DNA of 64,000 nucleotides from Sphingomonas azotifigens NBRC 15497 (GCF_002091475.1 NZ_BCTR01000001.1:248001-312000); one strand, 5' to 3'. Counted from the stretch's first letter, positions 18,664 through 27,937 are shown. Program-made: numbers and translations. The notes: generated from the sequence alone by a model not told the origin.

Positions 18664-21426
18664 TTAGCCGACCGGCTCCGCCAGCAGCGCGCGCGCCGCG
18701 CGCACATCGGCAAAATGCTCCTCGCCCTCGATCCGAGCAAGCGCCGGCGCCAGGAGAGCTGAGACCTCCTCCGGTTCCGCCAGCCGCGCCAGCGACGTCG
18801 CGGCGCGCAATGCCCAGAGCCCGCAGCCCTGCGCTTCGGCCAGGGCAAGGGCCTGCTCGAACCGCGCGCGGGCAGCCGCCCGGTCGCCGGTTCGCCGCCG
18901 GGCTTCGCCGTCCGCGCGCAGGATCTCGGCGGTGGCCCAGTTGGGTGCGGCGGTATCGGCCCGCGCGACGCTTTCGGCATCGCACAGCGCCGTGCAGGTG
19001 GTGATGAACACGTCCCGGTCGTGCGGCAGCGGCGGCCGCAGCTTGTCCAGGGCGAGCGGGTGGGGCGGCTTGCCGAGGCGCAGGTCGGCGATCCGCGAGA
19101 ACCACGCGCCAAGTTCCGCCATATAGGTGAAGTAGTTGGCCTCGGCATTGTGGGTCAGCAGCTTGGCATAATGCCGTGCCAGCTCGTCGTCGCCCAGCCA
19201 TAGCGCGATCGGGCAGGCGGCGCTGGCCAGCAGGTAGCAGAAGGAGTTGGGATTGCGCAGCCGGTGCGCATCGACCGCCGCTTCCATGATCATCGCCTTG
19301 GCGCTTTCGAGCCGACCCTGCACCGCCAGGGCCACGGCATGGTTGCCGCGGGACACCGTCGAATGATCGTAGCGCAGCGCCGCCGAATAGGCGCCGCGGC
19401 CGGTGAGCTTGGCGACGACGTCGCTGCTGATCGCGGTCGATTCGCCCACACGCCCCACCCGGAACATCATGATCGCGATGACCCGCCGGGCAAAGGCCTG
19501 CAGATCCGCGTCCAGCCCGGCCGGAGCGGGACCCAGCATCTGCTCCGCCAGCTCCAGCGCCGCCTGATGATCGCCCATGATCGTGCGGTGGCCGGACAGC
19601 AGCCACAGCCCCGTTGCCCGGCCCAGCGGATCGCCGATCTGCTCGCCGATCCGCAGCACTTGGCTGGCGGCGCGAACGAACGCCTCACCGGGCCGATCGG
19701 CATTGTAGTGCAGCACGCACAGGCCGATCTGCAGCTGCATCTCCTCCTGCCCACCGCCCTCGCCCAGGGCGTTGAGCGTGTCGAGCGCGCGCACCAGCCA
19801 CGCATTATACTCGCCGAACTGCGACACGCCGAGCCAGAGCGGCGCGGACGCGATCGTCAGCCGGATGCCGAGCCGCCGGTCGCCGCCTGCGTCCAGCGAC
19901 CAGGCCAGCGCCGCGCGCACATCGTCGATCGTGTGTCCGTAGCGCTCCCACCACGCCACCCGATCAAGGCGCAGCCAATCGGTCTGGGCGCGGGCAAGCA
20001 CGCCGCCCACCCAGCTGGCGTGCCGCCGTGCGGCAATTCCCGCCTGGCCGGATTCGTCGAGCTTGCGGCGTGCATAGACCTTGGTTGTCTCGAGCAGGCG
20101 GTACGCGACCCCGTGCGCCGAGGGCTCCACGACCAGCAGCGATTTCGCCGCCAGCTGCAGCACCGCCTGCCCGGTGCGCGTTTCCTCGCCCTCCTCCAGC
20201 GCCGCCACCTGCACGGCGGCGGCGAGATCGAAGCTGGAACGGAAGCAGCTCAGGCACCCGAACACGGCGCGTTCATCGCGGTCGAGCAGCTCGAAGCTCC
20301 AGTCGAGCATCGCCTCCAGCGTCTCATGGCGGGCCACGGTGCGCCGACCGAACGCCAGCAGCGACAAACGCTGCGTCAGCCCGCTGGCAAGCGCCTCGAG
20401 CCCGACCACCGGCACCGCCGCTGCCGCAAGCTCCAGCGCGAGCGGCAACCCGTCTAGCGCGCGACAGATCGTCGCGATCTGCCGGGCATTGTGCGGGTCG
20501 ACGGCGAAGCCTCCGGCGGCGGCGGCCAGCCGCTCGCTGAACAGCGCGACCGCGGGGCTGTCGGCGATCGCCTGGGGCGTGGCGGTCGGCGCCGGCACCG
20601 GCAGCGGCTGGAGGCGGACCTGCATCTCGCCCGGCACGCGCAGCGGCTCCCGGCTCGTCGCCAGCAGCTTCACCTGCGAACAGGAGCGCAGCAGCACCTC
20701 CGCGACATGGGCGACGACCTTGAGCAGGTGTTCGCAATTGTCGAGCAGCAGGATCAGCTCCGACGCGCGGAGGTGGTCGACGAGTACCGAAGGGGTGGTG
20801 TCACGCCCCATCGGGCTTTGCAGCGCGGTCGCGGCCGCCGCGGCGACATGTTCGACGGTGCTGCAGTTGGTCAGGTCGACGAAGCAGGTGGGGGTCCCCT
20901 CGCCGAGCACGTCCAGCGCCGCGAGCGCAACGCTGGTCTTGCCGATGCCACCGGCGCCCACGATGGTGACCAGCCGGTGCTCGCGCAACGTCTGGACCAC
21001 CTGGGCGACCTTGTCGTCGCGTCCGATCAGCCGGTTGATCTGCAAGGGCAGCGGCAGCGGGCGGAAGCTGGGCGGGGGCGGGGCGTCAAGCACGTCCTCG
21101 CCGGCATGCTCGACCACCACATCGGCACTCAGGCGATAGCCGCGTCCGGGGATGTTGACGATCTCGACATCGCCGTCGTGCGCCGTGCGCAGCGCGCGGC
21201 GGATCGCGCTCATGTGGACGCGAAGGTTGTTCTCCTGGACGAACAGATTCGGCCAGACATGCTCGGTGATTTCCTGGATCGACAGAACTTCGCCGGCATG
21301 TTCGGCGAGCAGCGCAAGAATCGCAATGGCACGCGATCCAAGACCGACACGGACGCCGCCGTTCAGCAGTTGTTCCCGTTCCGGGCGAAGTTCAAATGCG
21401 CCGAAGCGCAGTATGCGCTCGGTCAT
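18664..21426 (-). CDS. Winged-helix regulator with STAND-type ATPase domain
   Basis: A 920-residue cytoplasmic regulator. Residues 1-105 form an OmpR/PhoB-type winged helix (LRFGAFELRPEREQLLNGGV and IVNIPGRGYRLS). An ATPase follows with Walker A GAGGIGKT (157-164), Walker B LILLLDNCEH (about 223-232) and a sensor-like segment LLATSREPLRVPGE, as in AfsR/LuxR-type STAND regulators. The last 450 residues are helical and TPR-like (for example LARLAEPEEVSALLAPALAR), a likely ligand or partner sensor. There is no receiver domain, so it is not a phosphorelay regulator. It is divergent from another winged-helix protein across 192 bases. Targets are unknown; the shared intergenic region and the efflux operon beyond are candidates. 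Confidence 0.85.
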   Translation of the reverse strand: MTERILRFGAFELRPEREQLLNGGVRVGLGSRAIAILALLAEHAGEVLSIQEITEHVWPNLFVQENNLRVHMSAIRRALRTAHDGDVEIVNIPGRGYRLSADVVVEHAGEDVLDAPPPPSFRPLPLPLQINRLIGRDDKVAQVVQTLREHRLVTIVGAGGIGKTSVALAALDVLGEGTPTCFVDLTNCSTVEHVAAAAATALQSPMGRDTTPSVLVDHLRASELILLLDNCEHLLKVVAHVAEVLLRSCSQVKLLATSREPLRVPGEMQVRLQPLPVPAPTATPQAIADSPAVALFSERLAAAAGGFAVDPHNARQIATICRALDGLPLALELAAAAVPVVGLEALASGLTQRLSLLAFGRRTVARHETLEAMLDWSFELLDRDERAVFGCLSCFRSSFDLAAAVQVAALEEGEETRTGQAVLQLAAKSLLVVEPSAHGVAYRLLETTKVYARRKLDESGQAGIAARRHASWVGGVLARAQTDWLRLDRVAWWERYGHTIDDVRAALAWSLDAGGDRRLGIRLTIASAPLWLGVSQFGEYNAWLVRALDTLNALGEGGGQEEMQLQIGLCVLHYNADRPGEAFVRAASQVLRIGEQIGDPLGRATGLWLLSGHRTIMGDHQAALELAEQMLGPAPAGLDADLQAFARRVIAIMMFRVGRVGESTAISSDVVAKLTGRGAYSAALRYDHSTVSRGNHAVALAVQGRLESAKAMIMEAAVDAHRLRNPNSFCYLLASAACPIALWLGDDELARHYAKLLTHNAEANYFTYMAELGAWFSRIADLRLGKPPHPLALDKLRPPLPHDRDVFITTCTALCDAESVARADTAAPNWATAEILRADGEARRRTGDRAAARARFEQALALAEAQGCGLWALRAATSLARLAEPEEVSALLAPALARIEGEEHFADVRAARALLAEPVG

Positions 21427-21618
21427 AACCCCTCAACCAACAGCCGCTCTCTCCAAGCTCACCCCCTCGACCGTTAGCGCTGTCATATCGCGAATTAGCA
21501 GCTCTTCACACCTGTTAAGTCGGGAATCCCGGCAACGGGGCGTATTTACCTGCTGCGGAGGGGGGCGATCCGTGACTCGCGTAAGGCCCCGCCAAAAACA
21601 AGACAAGGGAGACTGAGT

Positions 21619-22434
21619 ATGCGCCGCGCAGATGCTACCGCGCCGGCCCGTGCCGGCGTCGAATCGTCCAGTACCCAACCCACCCCGGAGGCGATCCGCG
21701 CCCAGCTGGAGCGCCTGCGCACCCGCGCGTTCGCCGGATCGGGCAAGCTGTTTTCCTTTCTGCGCTTCGTCGTCGAGGAAGCGCTGGAGGGGCGTGCCGC
21801 GACGCTGAAGGAGCTGGTGATCGGGATCGAGCTGTACGGCGGCGTGATCGACTATGATCCACGAATCGATTCCACCGTGCGGGTGGAGGCGCGGCGCCTA
21901 CGCCGCAAGCTCGCCACCTATTATGCCGGGCCTGGCAGGTCAGACACGGTGATCGTAACGATCCCCACAGGCAGCTATGCGCCGTGTTTCCTGCTGCGGG
22001 AGGAGGGCGACGGCCTTGCGGCGTCCTCGCCGTCCGGGCTGGTGCTGCCGCCGATGCTGGCGGTGTTGCCGTTCACCGCGCTGTGCGCTCTCGAGCTGTC
22101 CTTCGCCGCAGGGATTACCGACGAGCTGATCTATTCGGCCGAGCGCACGCCGCGGCTGCGCGTTGCAGCGCGGGCCATCATGTTCCAGTTCCGCGCGTCC
22201 CGTTACTCGCTGGACGATGTAGCCGCGCAGGTCGGCGCCGATTTCGTCCTGCACGGGACGGTCCGCCGGGCCAAGGAGGTGCGGCGGACGTCGGTCGAGC
22301 TCTCGAACCGCTGGGGGCAGATCCTGTGGTCGGACCGCATCGACATGACCGGGGAGGACGACCTCGCGCTACAGGAGCAGATCGCGGCGGAAATCCTGGC
22401 GCGGCTGCCGGAAGCGGTGATCGAGCCTGCGTGA
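21619..22434 (+). CDS. Winged-helix-like protein with TolB-type domain
   Basis: A 271-residue protein in two parts. Residues about 20-115 (ERLRTRAFAGSGKLFSFLRF, then VEARRLRRKLATYYAG and VTIPTGSYAPCF) match the N-terminal winged-helix-like domain found in many adenylate-cyclase-like or TPR proteins of alphaproteobacteria. Residues about 140-260 (MLAVLPFTALCALELSFAAG, GADFVLHGTVRRAKEVRRTS) match the TolB/FlgO-like segment of the same proteins. The TPR tail normally following is absent; the protein stops at the end of the TolB-like part. GGGAG seven bases upstream supports the ATG. It ends four bases before the convergent FUSC stop. Confidence 0.75.
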   Translation: MRRADATAPARAGVESSSTQPTPEAIRAQLERLRTRAFAGSGKLFSFLRFVVEEALEGRAATLKELVIGIELYGGVIDYDPRIDSTVRVEARRLRRKLATYYAGPGRSDTVIVTIPTGSYAPCFLLREEGDGLAASSPSGLVLPPMLAVLPFTALCALELSFAAGITDELIYSAERTPRLRVAARAIMFQFRASRYSLDDVAAQVGADFVLHGTVRRAKEVRRTSVELSNRWGQILWSDRIDMTGEDDLALQEQIAAEILARLPEAVIEPA

Positions 22435-22438
22435 AGCG

Positions 22439-24271
22439 CTACGCGCCAGCGGGCGGCGGCGGGCCGCACTCGAACGCCGCCGCGGCTTGCGCGATCGCGT
22501 CCACTTCGGCCGGCGCGCCGGCGTCGCCCAGGAGCAGCGGCGCGTGCAGCCGTTCGATTCGCCGCAGCAGCCCACGCCGCGCCTCGACGCTGGCCCGCGC
22601 CGGTCGCAGCGGCCGCGGTTCGAACGCGGTGAGGTCGAGCCAGCGGCCGAGTTCGACGGTCATCGCCATCGCCTGGGCCGCGAGCGCCTGACGCGCCGAG
22701 ACGCCGATCGCCGCGCTCTGCTGCACGACCGCGATCAGGCGCGTGAGCGCGGGATCGATCCGGCGCGTCACCGACACCGGCCAGAGCCGCGTGAAAACCA
22801 GATAGGACAGGGCGGTGCCGAGCAGCACGCCGATCACCCGGTCGCGCGCAATGGTGAGATCGAAGCCCGGGCCACTGCCCTGCAGCGTGCACAGCAGGAA
22901 GGCGAAGGCCATCTGGAGCCCGGCATAGGAGATCCGCGCGTCGCCCGCCACCACCCAGCAGGCGAGGAATAAGCCGATGCCGACGACCGCCAGCAGCCCG
23001 GCGATCGAGGTGACCGAGGGCAGCACGAACACGATCGTCGCATAGCCGAGCGCAGCGCCGACCAGGCAACCGGTGATGCGCAGCGACAGCTTCTGGATGG
23101 TCTCCGCCGCGGTCCCGAGCCCGACGATATAGCAGGTGATCATCGCGGTGTGGATGCCCGACCAGTCCCACAGCGCGTACAGGAAATAGCCGGTCATCGC
23201 TGCCAGCGTCACCTTCAGTGCGTGCTGGACATGCACCGGGTTGCTGAACGCGTCCGGCACGAAGAAGCCGCCTTTGTGTGCGACGGGTGCGGGCGGCGGG
23301 GGTGGCGCGGTGGTGAACTGGGCAAGCGCTTCAGACAGCGTGGCAAGCACCAGCGCTAGGTCGCTCGGCATGCCCTCCGGCCAACAGGGCGGATCAATCG
23401 CGACGGGATAACGACCGGTGGCCAGGATCGCGGCCATCGCCCGCAGCGTCGGGACCAGCGCGGCCGCAATTTCATCGTGCTTGCTGGGCTCAGGATGGCG
23501 GTCGAGCAGGTCGATCGCGGCGAGGATCTGCATCGTCGCCGCGGCGCCGGTACGAAAGGCATCGGCGTCGGCCGGGGGCAACGTGGCCTCGGTCCGCGCG
23601 AGTTTCAGCAGCGGCGCCGTGCCCAGCACTGCCTGTTGTTGGGCCCTCTCGAAGCGCTGGCGGCACGCCGCGTCGGGTCGACCCAGGAGGTCCGCCCCTG
23701 CCACGAGCGCCCGCGCGAGCAGCGCCCCCAGCTGGTCGCGTGGCGCGGGTGCCAGCACCAGATCGGCGAGCAGCGATACGCCGGCGGGAACCGCGACGAA
23801 CAGCCAGGCATAGAGCAGCCCGCGGGTTGCTAGCTCGCCGCCGGGCAGGCCTCCCAGCAGCGCCAGCACATAGGCGGTGATCAAGGCCATCGTCGCCGCG
23901 AACGGCTTGAGCCGGCTGGCCGATCCGAGAAAGACCAGGCCGAAGGACAGCAGGACCATCGCCAGCACGCGCCAGAAGGGCCGGTCTATCAGGAACCCGG
24001 TGAGCGGCAGCAGCAGCGCGATCAGCACCGAGATGAAGGCCAGCATCACCACGGCGAGGAGGATGCTGCGCATGCGCTCGGGCTGGTTTAGGAACAGGAC
24101 GAGGTACACGGTGAGCGCGGGTTCGGGAATTTCGAACCACTGGCTGATCAGCGTGGTGGCGCAGCAGACCAGGGTAAGCCGCAAGGCAAAGGCGAGGCGG
24201 CCGGGCTCGTTCGCCCAAAGCGCCACCCAGGCACCGGCCAGCGGGTGATCGGCCGCGCTAGTGGCAGGCAC
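22439..24271 (-). CDS. FUSC family inner-membrane efflux protein (AaeB/MdtO-like)
   Basis: A 610-residue membrane protein of the fusaric acid resistance/aromatic acid exporter family. Two hydrophobic blocks of about six helices each (residues about 20-180 and 355-510, for example LVCCATTLISQWFEIPEPAL and YFLYALWDWSGIHTAMITCY) flank a soluble region, the usual FUSC layout. It probably extrudes aromatic or phenolic acids with the HlyD adaptor encoded just upstream. The start is GTG, overlapping the HlyD stop by 14 bases. E. coli MdtO and AaeB are the nearest functional analogues; the substrate is inferred from family only. Confidence 0.88.
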   Translation of the reverse strand: MPATSAADHPLAGAWVALWANEPGRLAFALRLTLVCCATTLISQWFEIPEPALTVYLVLFLNQPERMRSILLAVVMLAFISVLIALLLPLTGFLIDRPFWRVLAMVLLSFGLVFLGSASRLKPFAATMALITAYVLALLGGLPGGELATRGLLYAWLFVAVPAGVSLLADLVLAPAPRDQLGALLARALVAGADLLGRPDAACRQRFERAQQQAVLGTAPLLKLARTEATLPPADADAFRTGAAATMQILAAIDLLDRHPEPSKHDEIAAALVPTLRAMAAILATGRYPVAIDPPCWPEGMPSDLALVLATLSEALAQFTTAPPPPPAPVAHKGGFFVPDAFSNPVHVQHALKVTLAAMTGYFLYALWDWSGIHTAMITCYIVGLGTAAETIQKLSLRITGCLVGAALGYATIVFVLPSVTSIAGLLAVVGIGLFLACWVVAGDARISYAGLQMAFAFLLCTLQGSGPGFDLTIARDRVIGVLLGTALSYLVFTRLWPVSVTRRIDPALTRLIAVVQQSAAIGVSARQALAAQAMAMTVELGRWLDLTAFEPRPLRPARASVEARRGLLRRIERLHAPLLLGDAGAPAEVDAIAQAAAAFECGPPPPAGA

Positions 24272-25307
24272 GGCCGGACCGGACCTGGACGACCGCGCTC
24301 GCGCCGAGCCGCATCAGCGTTGCCGGCGGGGCGACCAGGCGGACCCGGACGGGGAAGCGTTGCGAGACGCGCACCCAGTTGAGCGAGCGCTCCACATAGG
24401 GCACCGATCGCGGCAGGTTGACCCGGTCGGTATCGAGGACCCCGGCGCCGATCCCCGTCACCTGGCCGCGGATCGCCTGCCGGCGATCGATCATCGCGTA
24501 GACGGTCGCGCAGTCGCCGGGCGTGATCTTGGCCAGTTCGGTCTCGCGGAAATTGCCGACCGCGAACCATTCGTCGGCGTTGACCAGGGTAAATATCGAT
24601 TGGCCGGGGGCGACCATCTCGCCCGACAGCACGGTGAGGCCAACCACGCGGCCGGCATGTTCGGCGCGCACGACCGTATTGGCGAGCGCATGCTCGGCGA
24701 TCGCGAGCGCCGCTTCGCGTGCCTGGATGGCCGCAGCCGAAGACGCGGTGTCGTCGATCGCGGCGGTGGCGCCCTGACTCTGCGAGCGGGCCTGGCGCAG
24801 GCTGGTCACGGCGTCGCGCTCGGTGGTTTCTGCCTGGTCGAGCTGCTGGTGCGGGACGAAGCCCTGCTCGGCCAGCGGGCGCAGCCGCGCGGTGGTGCGC
24901 CGGGCGAGCGCCAGATTGGCCTCGGCACGCGCGATCTGGTCGCCTGCAACCGTGGCGGCGGTGCGCTGGGTCGAAACCGCCTTGCCCTGGGTGACGTGGG
25001 TGGCGCGGGCCATCGCCAGATCGGCGCGGGCCTGGGCGACCGCCTGCTGATAGGGCACCGGATCGATGCGGAACAGCAGCTGGCCGGGGCGCACGAGGTC
25101 GTTCTCGGCCACGGCAATCTCGACGATGCGGCCGCCGACCGTCGCCGCCACGTGCACCACGTCGGCGTCGATCGTCGCATCGTCGGTGGAGGGACGGGCG
25201 TCGTTGCGCTGCCAGACGATGATGCCGAGCACAACCGCCAGTGCGATGATGGTGAGCGACACCAGCCGCGCGCCGATGCCGAAACGGCGCTTTCCTTCCG
25301 CGTGCAT
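24258..25307 (-). CDS. HlyD-family periplasmic adaptor (MdtN/AaeA-like)
   Basis: A 349-residue membrane fusion protein. The cytoplasmic stub MHAEGKRRFGIGAR is followed by one transmembrane helix (LVSLTIIALAVVLGIIVW). The biotinyl-lipoyl half motif is VAATVGGRIVEIAVAENDLV with partner RAEHAGRVVGLTVLSGEMVA, and between them is a long helical hairpin rich in Ala and Arg. The beta-barrel domain comes last. The gene starts two bases after the YtcA-like stop and overlaps the FUSC gene, so the three form one operon. A frame extending to 25703 is open but reads into the upstream gene and is not used. Confidence 0.88.
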   Translation of the reverse strand: MHAEGKRRFGIGARLVSLTIIALAVVLGIIVWQRNDARPSTDDATIDADVVHVAATVGGRIVEIAVAENDLVRPGQLLFRIDPVPYQQAVAQARADLAMARATHVTQGKAVSTQRTAATVAGDQIARAEANLALARRTTARLRPLAEQGFVPHQQLDQAETTERDAVTSLRQARSQSQGATAAIDDTASSAAAIQAREAALAIAEHALANTVVRAEHAGRVVGLTVLSGEMVAPGQSIFTLVNADEWFAVGNFRETELAKITPGDCATVYAMIDRRQAIRGQVTGIGAGVLDTDRVNLPRSVPYVERSLNWVRVSQRFPVRVRLVAPPATLMRLGASAVVQVRSGRACH

Positions 25308-25309
25308 GT

Positions 25310-25639
25310 TCAGACCCCGAAACACAGCATGGCGACGAGGAGACCGGCGGACGTGCCGATCGCCGTGCATAGCAGCAGTTGATAGGGAAGCCGCTCCGAC
25401 AGGCCGGAAACCACCATCAGCGCTCGCGCGACGCCCGCGACCGTTGCGCCGATCACCATGCAGGCCAGCCAGAGGGGAAAATAGGCGCCGAAGAACACCA
25501 GCGAAGGCGCGCCGCGGGCACAGCCACCGGCTGGCATCACCAGCAACGCGGCACCGCAGCGCAGTGCGATGCCGCCCGGCACAGCCAGCCGGGTCCCGAT
25601 GGTGCTGGCACGCACGTTGCCGTCTCCGATATAGCGCAT
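25310..25639 (-). CDS. YtcA-like small membrane protein of the efflux operon
   Basis: 109 residues. After an N-terminal hydrophobic segment and a weak lipobox-like AGGC comes APSLVFFGAYFPLWLACMVI, which matches the conserved core of E. coli YtcA (APSIPVxGAYxPxW type). Two transmembrane helices follow. YtcA is encoded directly before mdtN in E. coli, and the same order is found here. GAAAGG six bases upstream supports the ATG. Role unknown; possibly assembly or stability of the pump, as proposed for AaeX. It is longer than most YtcA proteins because of about 20 extra N-terminal residues. Confidence 0.7.
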   Translation of the reverse strand: MRYIGDGNVRASTIGTRLAVPGGIALRCGAALLVMPAGGCARGAPSLVFFGAYFPLWLACMVIGATVAGVARALMVVSGLSERLPYQLLLCTAIGTSAGLLVAMLCFGV

Positions 25640-26366
25640 AGACGCCTTTCGCGTGGGAGCGCGACGGATCGGAAGTGAGCATGGGTGCGGCAGCGGGCCT
25701 CACACAGGCTAACGTCCTGGCCGCGTGCGGGCGGGTAGGAGACAGGATGGCTCCGGCTCGGAGAAGCTGGAGCGTACAGCGTCGACCGATGTTGCCCTTC
25801 GCGGTATCGGGCCGGATGTCGGCGGCCGGGCTGATCCGTATCGGCGGCCGCCGAAGCAGGCCGGGTGCGCGTTACCCCCCAACGATGTGGATCCGGCCTG
25901 CTCCTGGAGGGGAGAAGCACGGCGGCATCGCGGGGCGCTTGCGAGCAGTGGTCCGGCCGTCACGTCGTGCGGGATGCGGATGGCAGAGGAAGAACCATCG
26001 TTTGACACGGACGATACGCCATTGACGGCGGGGAACGCCGAGGAAGTGTCCTCACGCTGGATGCTATCGCGACAACAAAGCATTGCATGCGCCGCGCGCC
26101 GACAGTCGTATCGGGGACGCTGCCGCTAGTGTCGCGGGCATGTTCCAACGCGGTGAGAAAAGGTGGCACGCGGCGTTCGCTTGCTACCGGACTGCAGCGG
26201 GCTCTTCTTCCCGCTCTGCGCCTCGATTGTCCCAAATCGGTAAAGGCACCCGATATTGTCAATAGTTCTCGCAAGCTCTGTCGATTACTTGATCCGCATT
26301 GGTTCGAATCGGTCGGCCAGTATGGCTGCTGGTTTTTCACACTGCGACTCTGAAGAGGGGGCTTTC
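25640..26366. other. 727-base region without a recognisable gene
   Basis: Between the divergent YtcA-like and PEP-CTERM genes. Several open frames of 100-130 codons exist on both strands, but all have unnatural composition (Arg/Pro/Ser-rich) and match nothing I recognise. It should contain both promoters. The sequence from about 26230 to 26366 is less GC-rich and is the likely promoter and leader of the PEP-CTERM gene. A decayed gene is possible but not demonstrable by eye. Confidence 0.5.
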
Positions 26367-27485
26367 ATGCGTCTATCGTCGATCCTGGCCGTTGCGGCCG
26401 TTCTCGCAGCGTCGCCGGCCGTTGCTGCGCCCGATCCGGCAGCCGGTCTCCAGGCCATGCGCGAACTCAATCTCGTTGTGTTCGACAAGCTGACCACCAA
26501 CAGCCAGGAAGTCGAAGGCCGCACCTTCGCGGGTTCGCTGGAATCCAACAATTTCACCAACTTCGGCATCGGCAATCCGAACCAGGGCGCCGCCGCCTCG
26601 TCGTTCGACGTGCTGAGCGTGGTCGGCAACGCGACCGGTTCGTTCCGCCTCAAGGCCGGCTATCCGAACGGCGGGAACGGCATCGTCGGCACGACGGGCC
26701 GCATCGGCGGCAATGTCGGCGGCATGGATTTCAACACCAACGGTCAGGTGAACGGCTCGCTGATCGTCGGCGGCAACCTCACCCAGCAGTTCAACATCAA
26801 CAACAACAGTGTCCAATATGGCGGCACGGCCGTCGGTGGCATCAACGGCGCCGTCAAGAACGCGAGCCTCGCCGCGGGCGGCGCGAACGACGTAGCGGCC
26901 GATCTCGGCGCCAAGCTGACCGATCTCAAGACCAACCTGACCAGCCTGTCGACCATGCTGGCGAACCTGCCGTCGCTGGCGACGATCACCTCGACCAACA
27001 GCGCGCTGAACTTCGCCGGTGCACAGAATGGCTATGCGGTCTTCACCATGACCGAGGCGGCGTTCACCAGCTCGAACTCGAACTTCGACAAGCTGTTCGT
27101 CGGAGCGCCGAGCGGCATCACGACGATCATCAACGTGCTCGGCACCAACCTGACCGAAAATGGCAACGTCAACGACAAGTCGCTCAACCAGTCGGTCATC
27201 TGGAACTTCAACGAAGCGCAGAGCCTGTCGCTGAAGGGCTTCCACGGCAGCATCCTGGCGCCCTTCGCCAATGTTACGAACAGCAGCGCGCTGGAAGGCA
27301 GCATCGTTGCCAAGAACTTCACGCTGAACGGCGAAATCCACCTCGGCACCTATGCCGGCGCCAACATCACGCCGCCGCCCTCGGGCGTGCCGGAGCCGGC
27401 GACCTGGGCGATGCTGCTCGCCGGCATCGGCGGCATGGGCGCCATCGCCCGTCGTCGCCGCGACCGGATGGCCGTCGCCGCCTGA
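26367..27485 (+). CDS. Choice-of-anchor A protein with PEPxxWA-CTERM tail
   Basis: A 372-residue exported surface protein. The start at ATG 26367 follows AGAGGGGG and gives the signal peptide MRLSSILAVAAVLAASPAVA. The central domain is the choice-of-anchor A (BclA-like) domain: it begins NLVVFDKLTTNSQEVEGRTF and closes with SVIWNFNEAQSLSLKGFHGS and LAPFANVTNSSALEGSIVAK. The C-terminus is VPEPATWAMLLAGIGGMG followed by RRRRDR, the sphingomonad PEPxxWA-CTERM sorting signal, which is processed by an exosortase-type enzyme not present in this window. It is probably an extracellular matrix or biofilm component. Composition is Asn/Thr/Gly-rich. A canonical terminator follows. Confidence 0.9.
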   Translation: MRLSSILAVAAVLAASPAVAAPDPAAGLQAMRELNLVVFDKLTTNSQEVEGRTFAGSLESNNFTNFGIGNPNQGAAASSFDVLSVVGNATGSFRLKAGYPNGGNGIVGTTGRIGGNVGGMDFNTNGQVNGSLIVGGNLTQQFNINNNSVQYGGTAVGGINGAVKNASLAAGGANDVAADLGAKLTDLKTNLTSLSTMLANLPSLATITSTNSALNFAGAQNGYAVFTMTEAAFTSSNSNFDKLFVGAPSGITTIINVLGTNLTENGNVNDKSLNQSVIWNFNEAQSLSLKGFHGSILAPFANVTNSSALEGSIVAKNFTLNGEIHLGTYAGANITPPPSGVPEPATWAMLLAGIGGMGAIARRRRDRMAVAA

Positions 27486-27495
27486 TCCGTCGCTG

Positions 27496-27523
27496 GGGGG
27501 CCGGCTCGTGTCGGCCCCCTTTT
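27496..27523 (+). terminator. Rho-independent terminator of the PEP-CTERM gene
   Basis: GGGGGCCG (27496-27503) pairs perfectly with CGGCCCCC (27512-27519) around an eight-base loop and is followed by TTTT (27520-27523). It lies ten bases after the stop. It also lies just beyond the stop of the convergent TadE-like gene and may serve both. Confidence 0.85.
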
Positions 27524-27526
27524 GCT

Positions 27527-27937
27527 TCACGACAGTTTCGGGAAGCACCCATGCGCCTGCACGCTGGTCGGCAGCGCCGGCAGGAAGCCGGCGAGCGGCG
27601 ACGCAAAGGCATATTGAATCGTCACTTGGACGCTGCCGCTATTGCCGTCGCAGGTCGTGCTGGCGGTATAGGTCGTCTGGCTTCCATCGACCCGCAGCCC
27701 CCAGCGTAGCCCACGCGCCACCGCATAGCTTTGCACATCGGCGGTCGTCTTGCACGGCGAGGCAAGCGCAGCGCAACGCGCCGCGCTGAAGGCCGTCTCG
27801 GTCAGCACCTGCTTGACCCAGATCAGCCGGCCGATCTCGATGATGCCGAACAGCAGCATCAGGAACACCGGTGCGAGCAGCGCGAATTCGATCGCCGTGG
27901 CACCGCGCACCGCTTCCCGCAGCGACATTCGCTTCAT
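27527..27937 (-). CDS. TadE-like pseudopilin (third gene of Tad-like operon)
   Basis: 136 residues. The N-terminus ATAIEFALLAPVFLMLLFGI is the TadE motif: a positively charged leader, a conserved Glu at +5 after the hydrophobic cleavage-type segment, and one membrane helix. The rest is an extracytoplasmic domain containing four Cys (RCAALASPCK, CDGNSG, HGCFPKLS) that could form disulfides. The start overlaps the preceding gene's stop by four bases. TadE-like proteins act as minor pilins or assembly factors of Tad/Flp pili; no tadA, tadB, tadC or flp gene is nearby, so the machinery must be elsewhere. Confidence 0.82.
   Translation of the reverse strand: MKRMSLREAVRGATAIEFALLAPVFLMLLFGIIEIGRLIWVKQVLTETAFSAARCAALASPCKTTADVQSYAVARGLRWGLRVDGSQTTYTASTTCDGNSGSVQVTIQYAFASPLAGFLPALPTSVQAHGCFPKLS

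Noticed and set aside
26301..26310. GGTTCGAATC, resembling a tRNA T-loop
   Set aside because: No acceptor, D or anticodon stem can be built around it.
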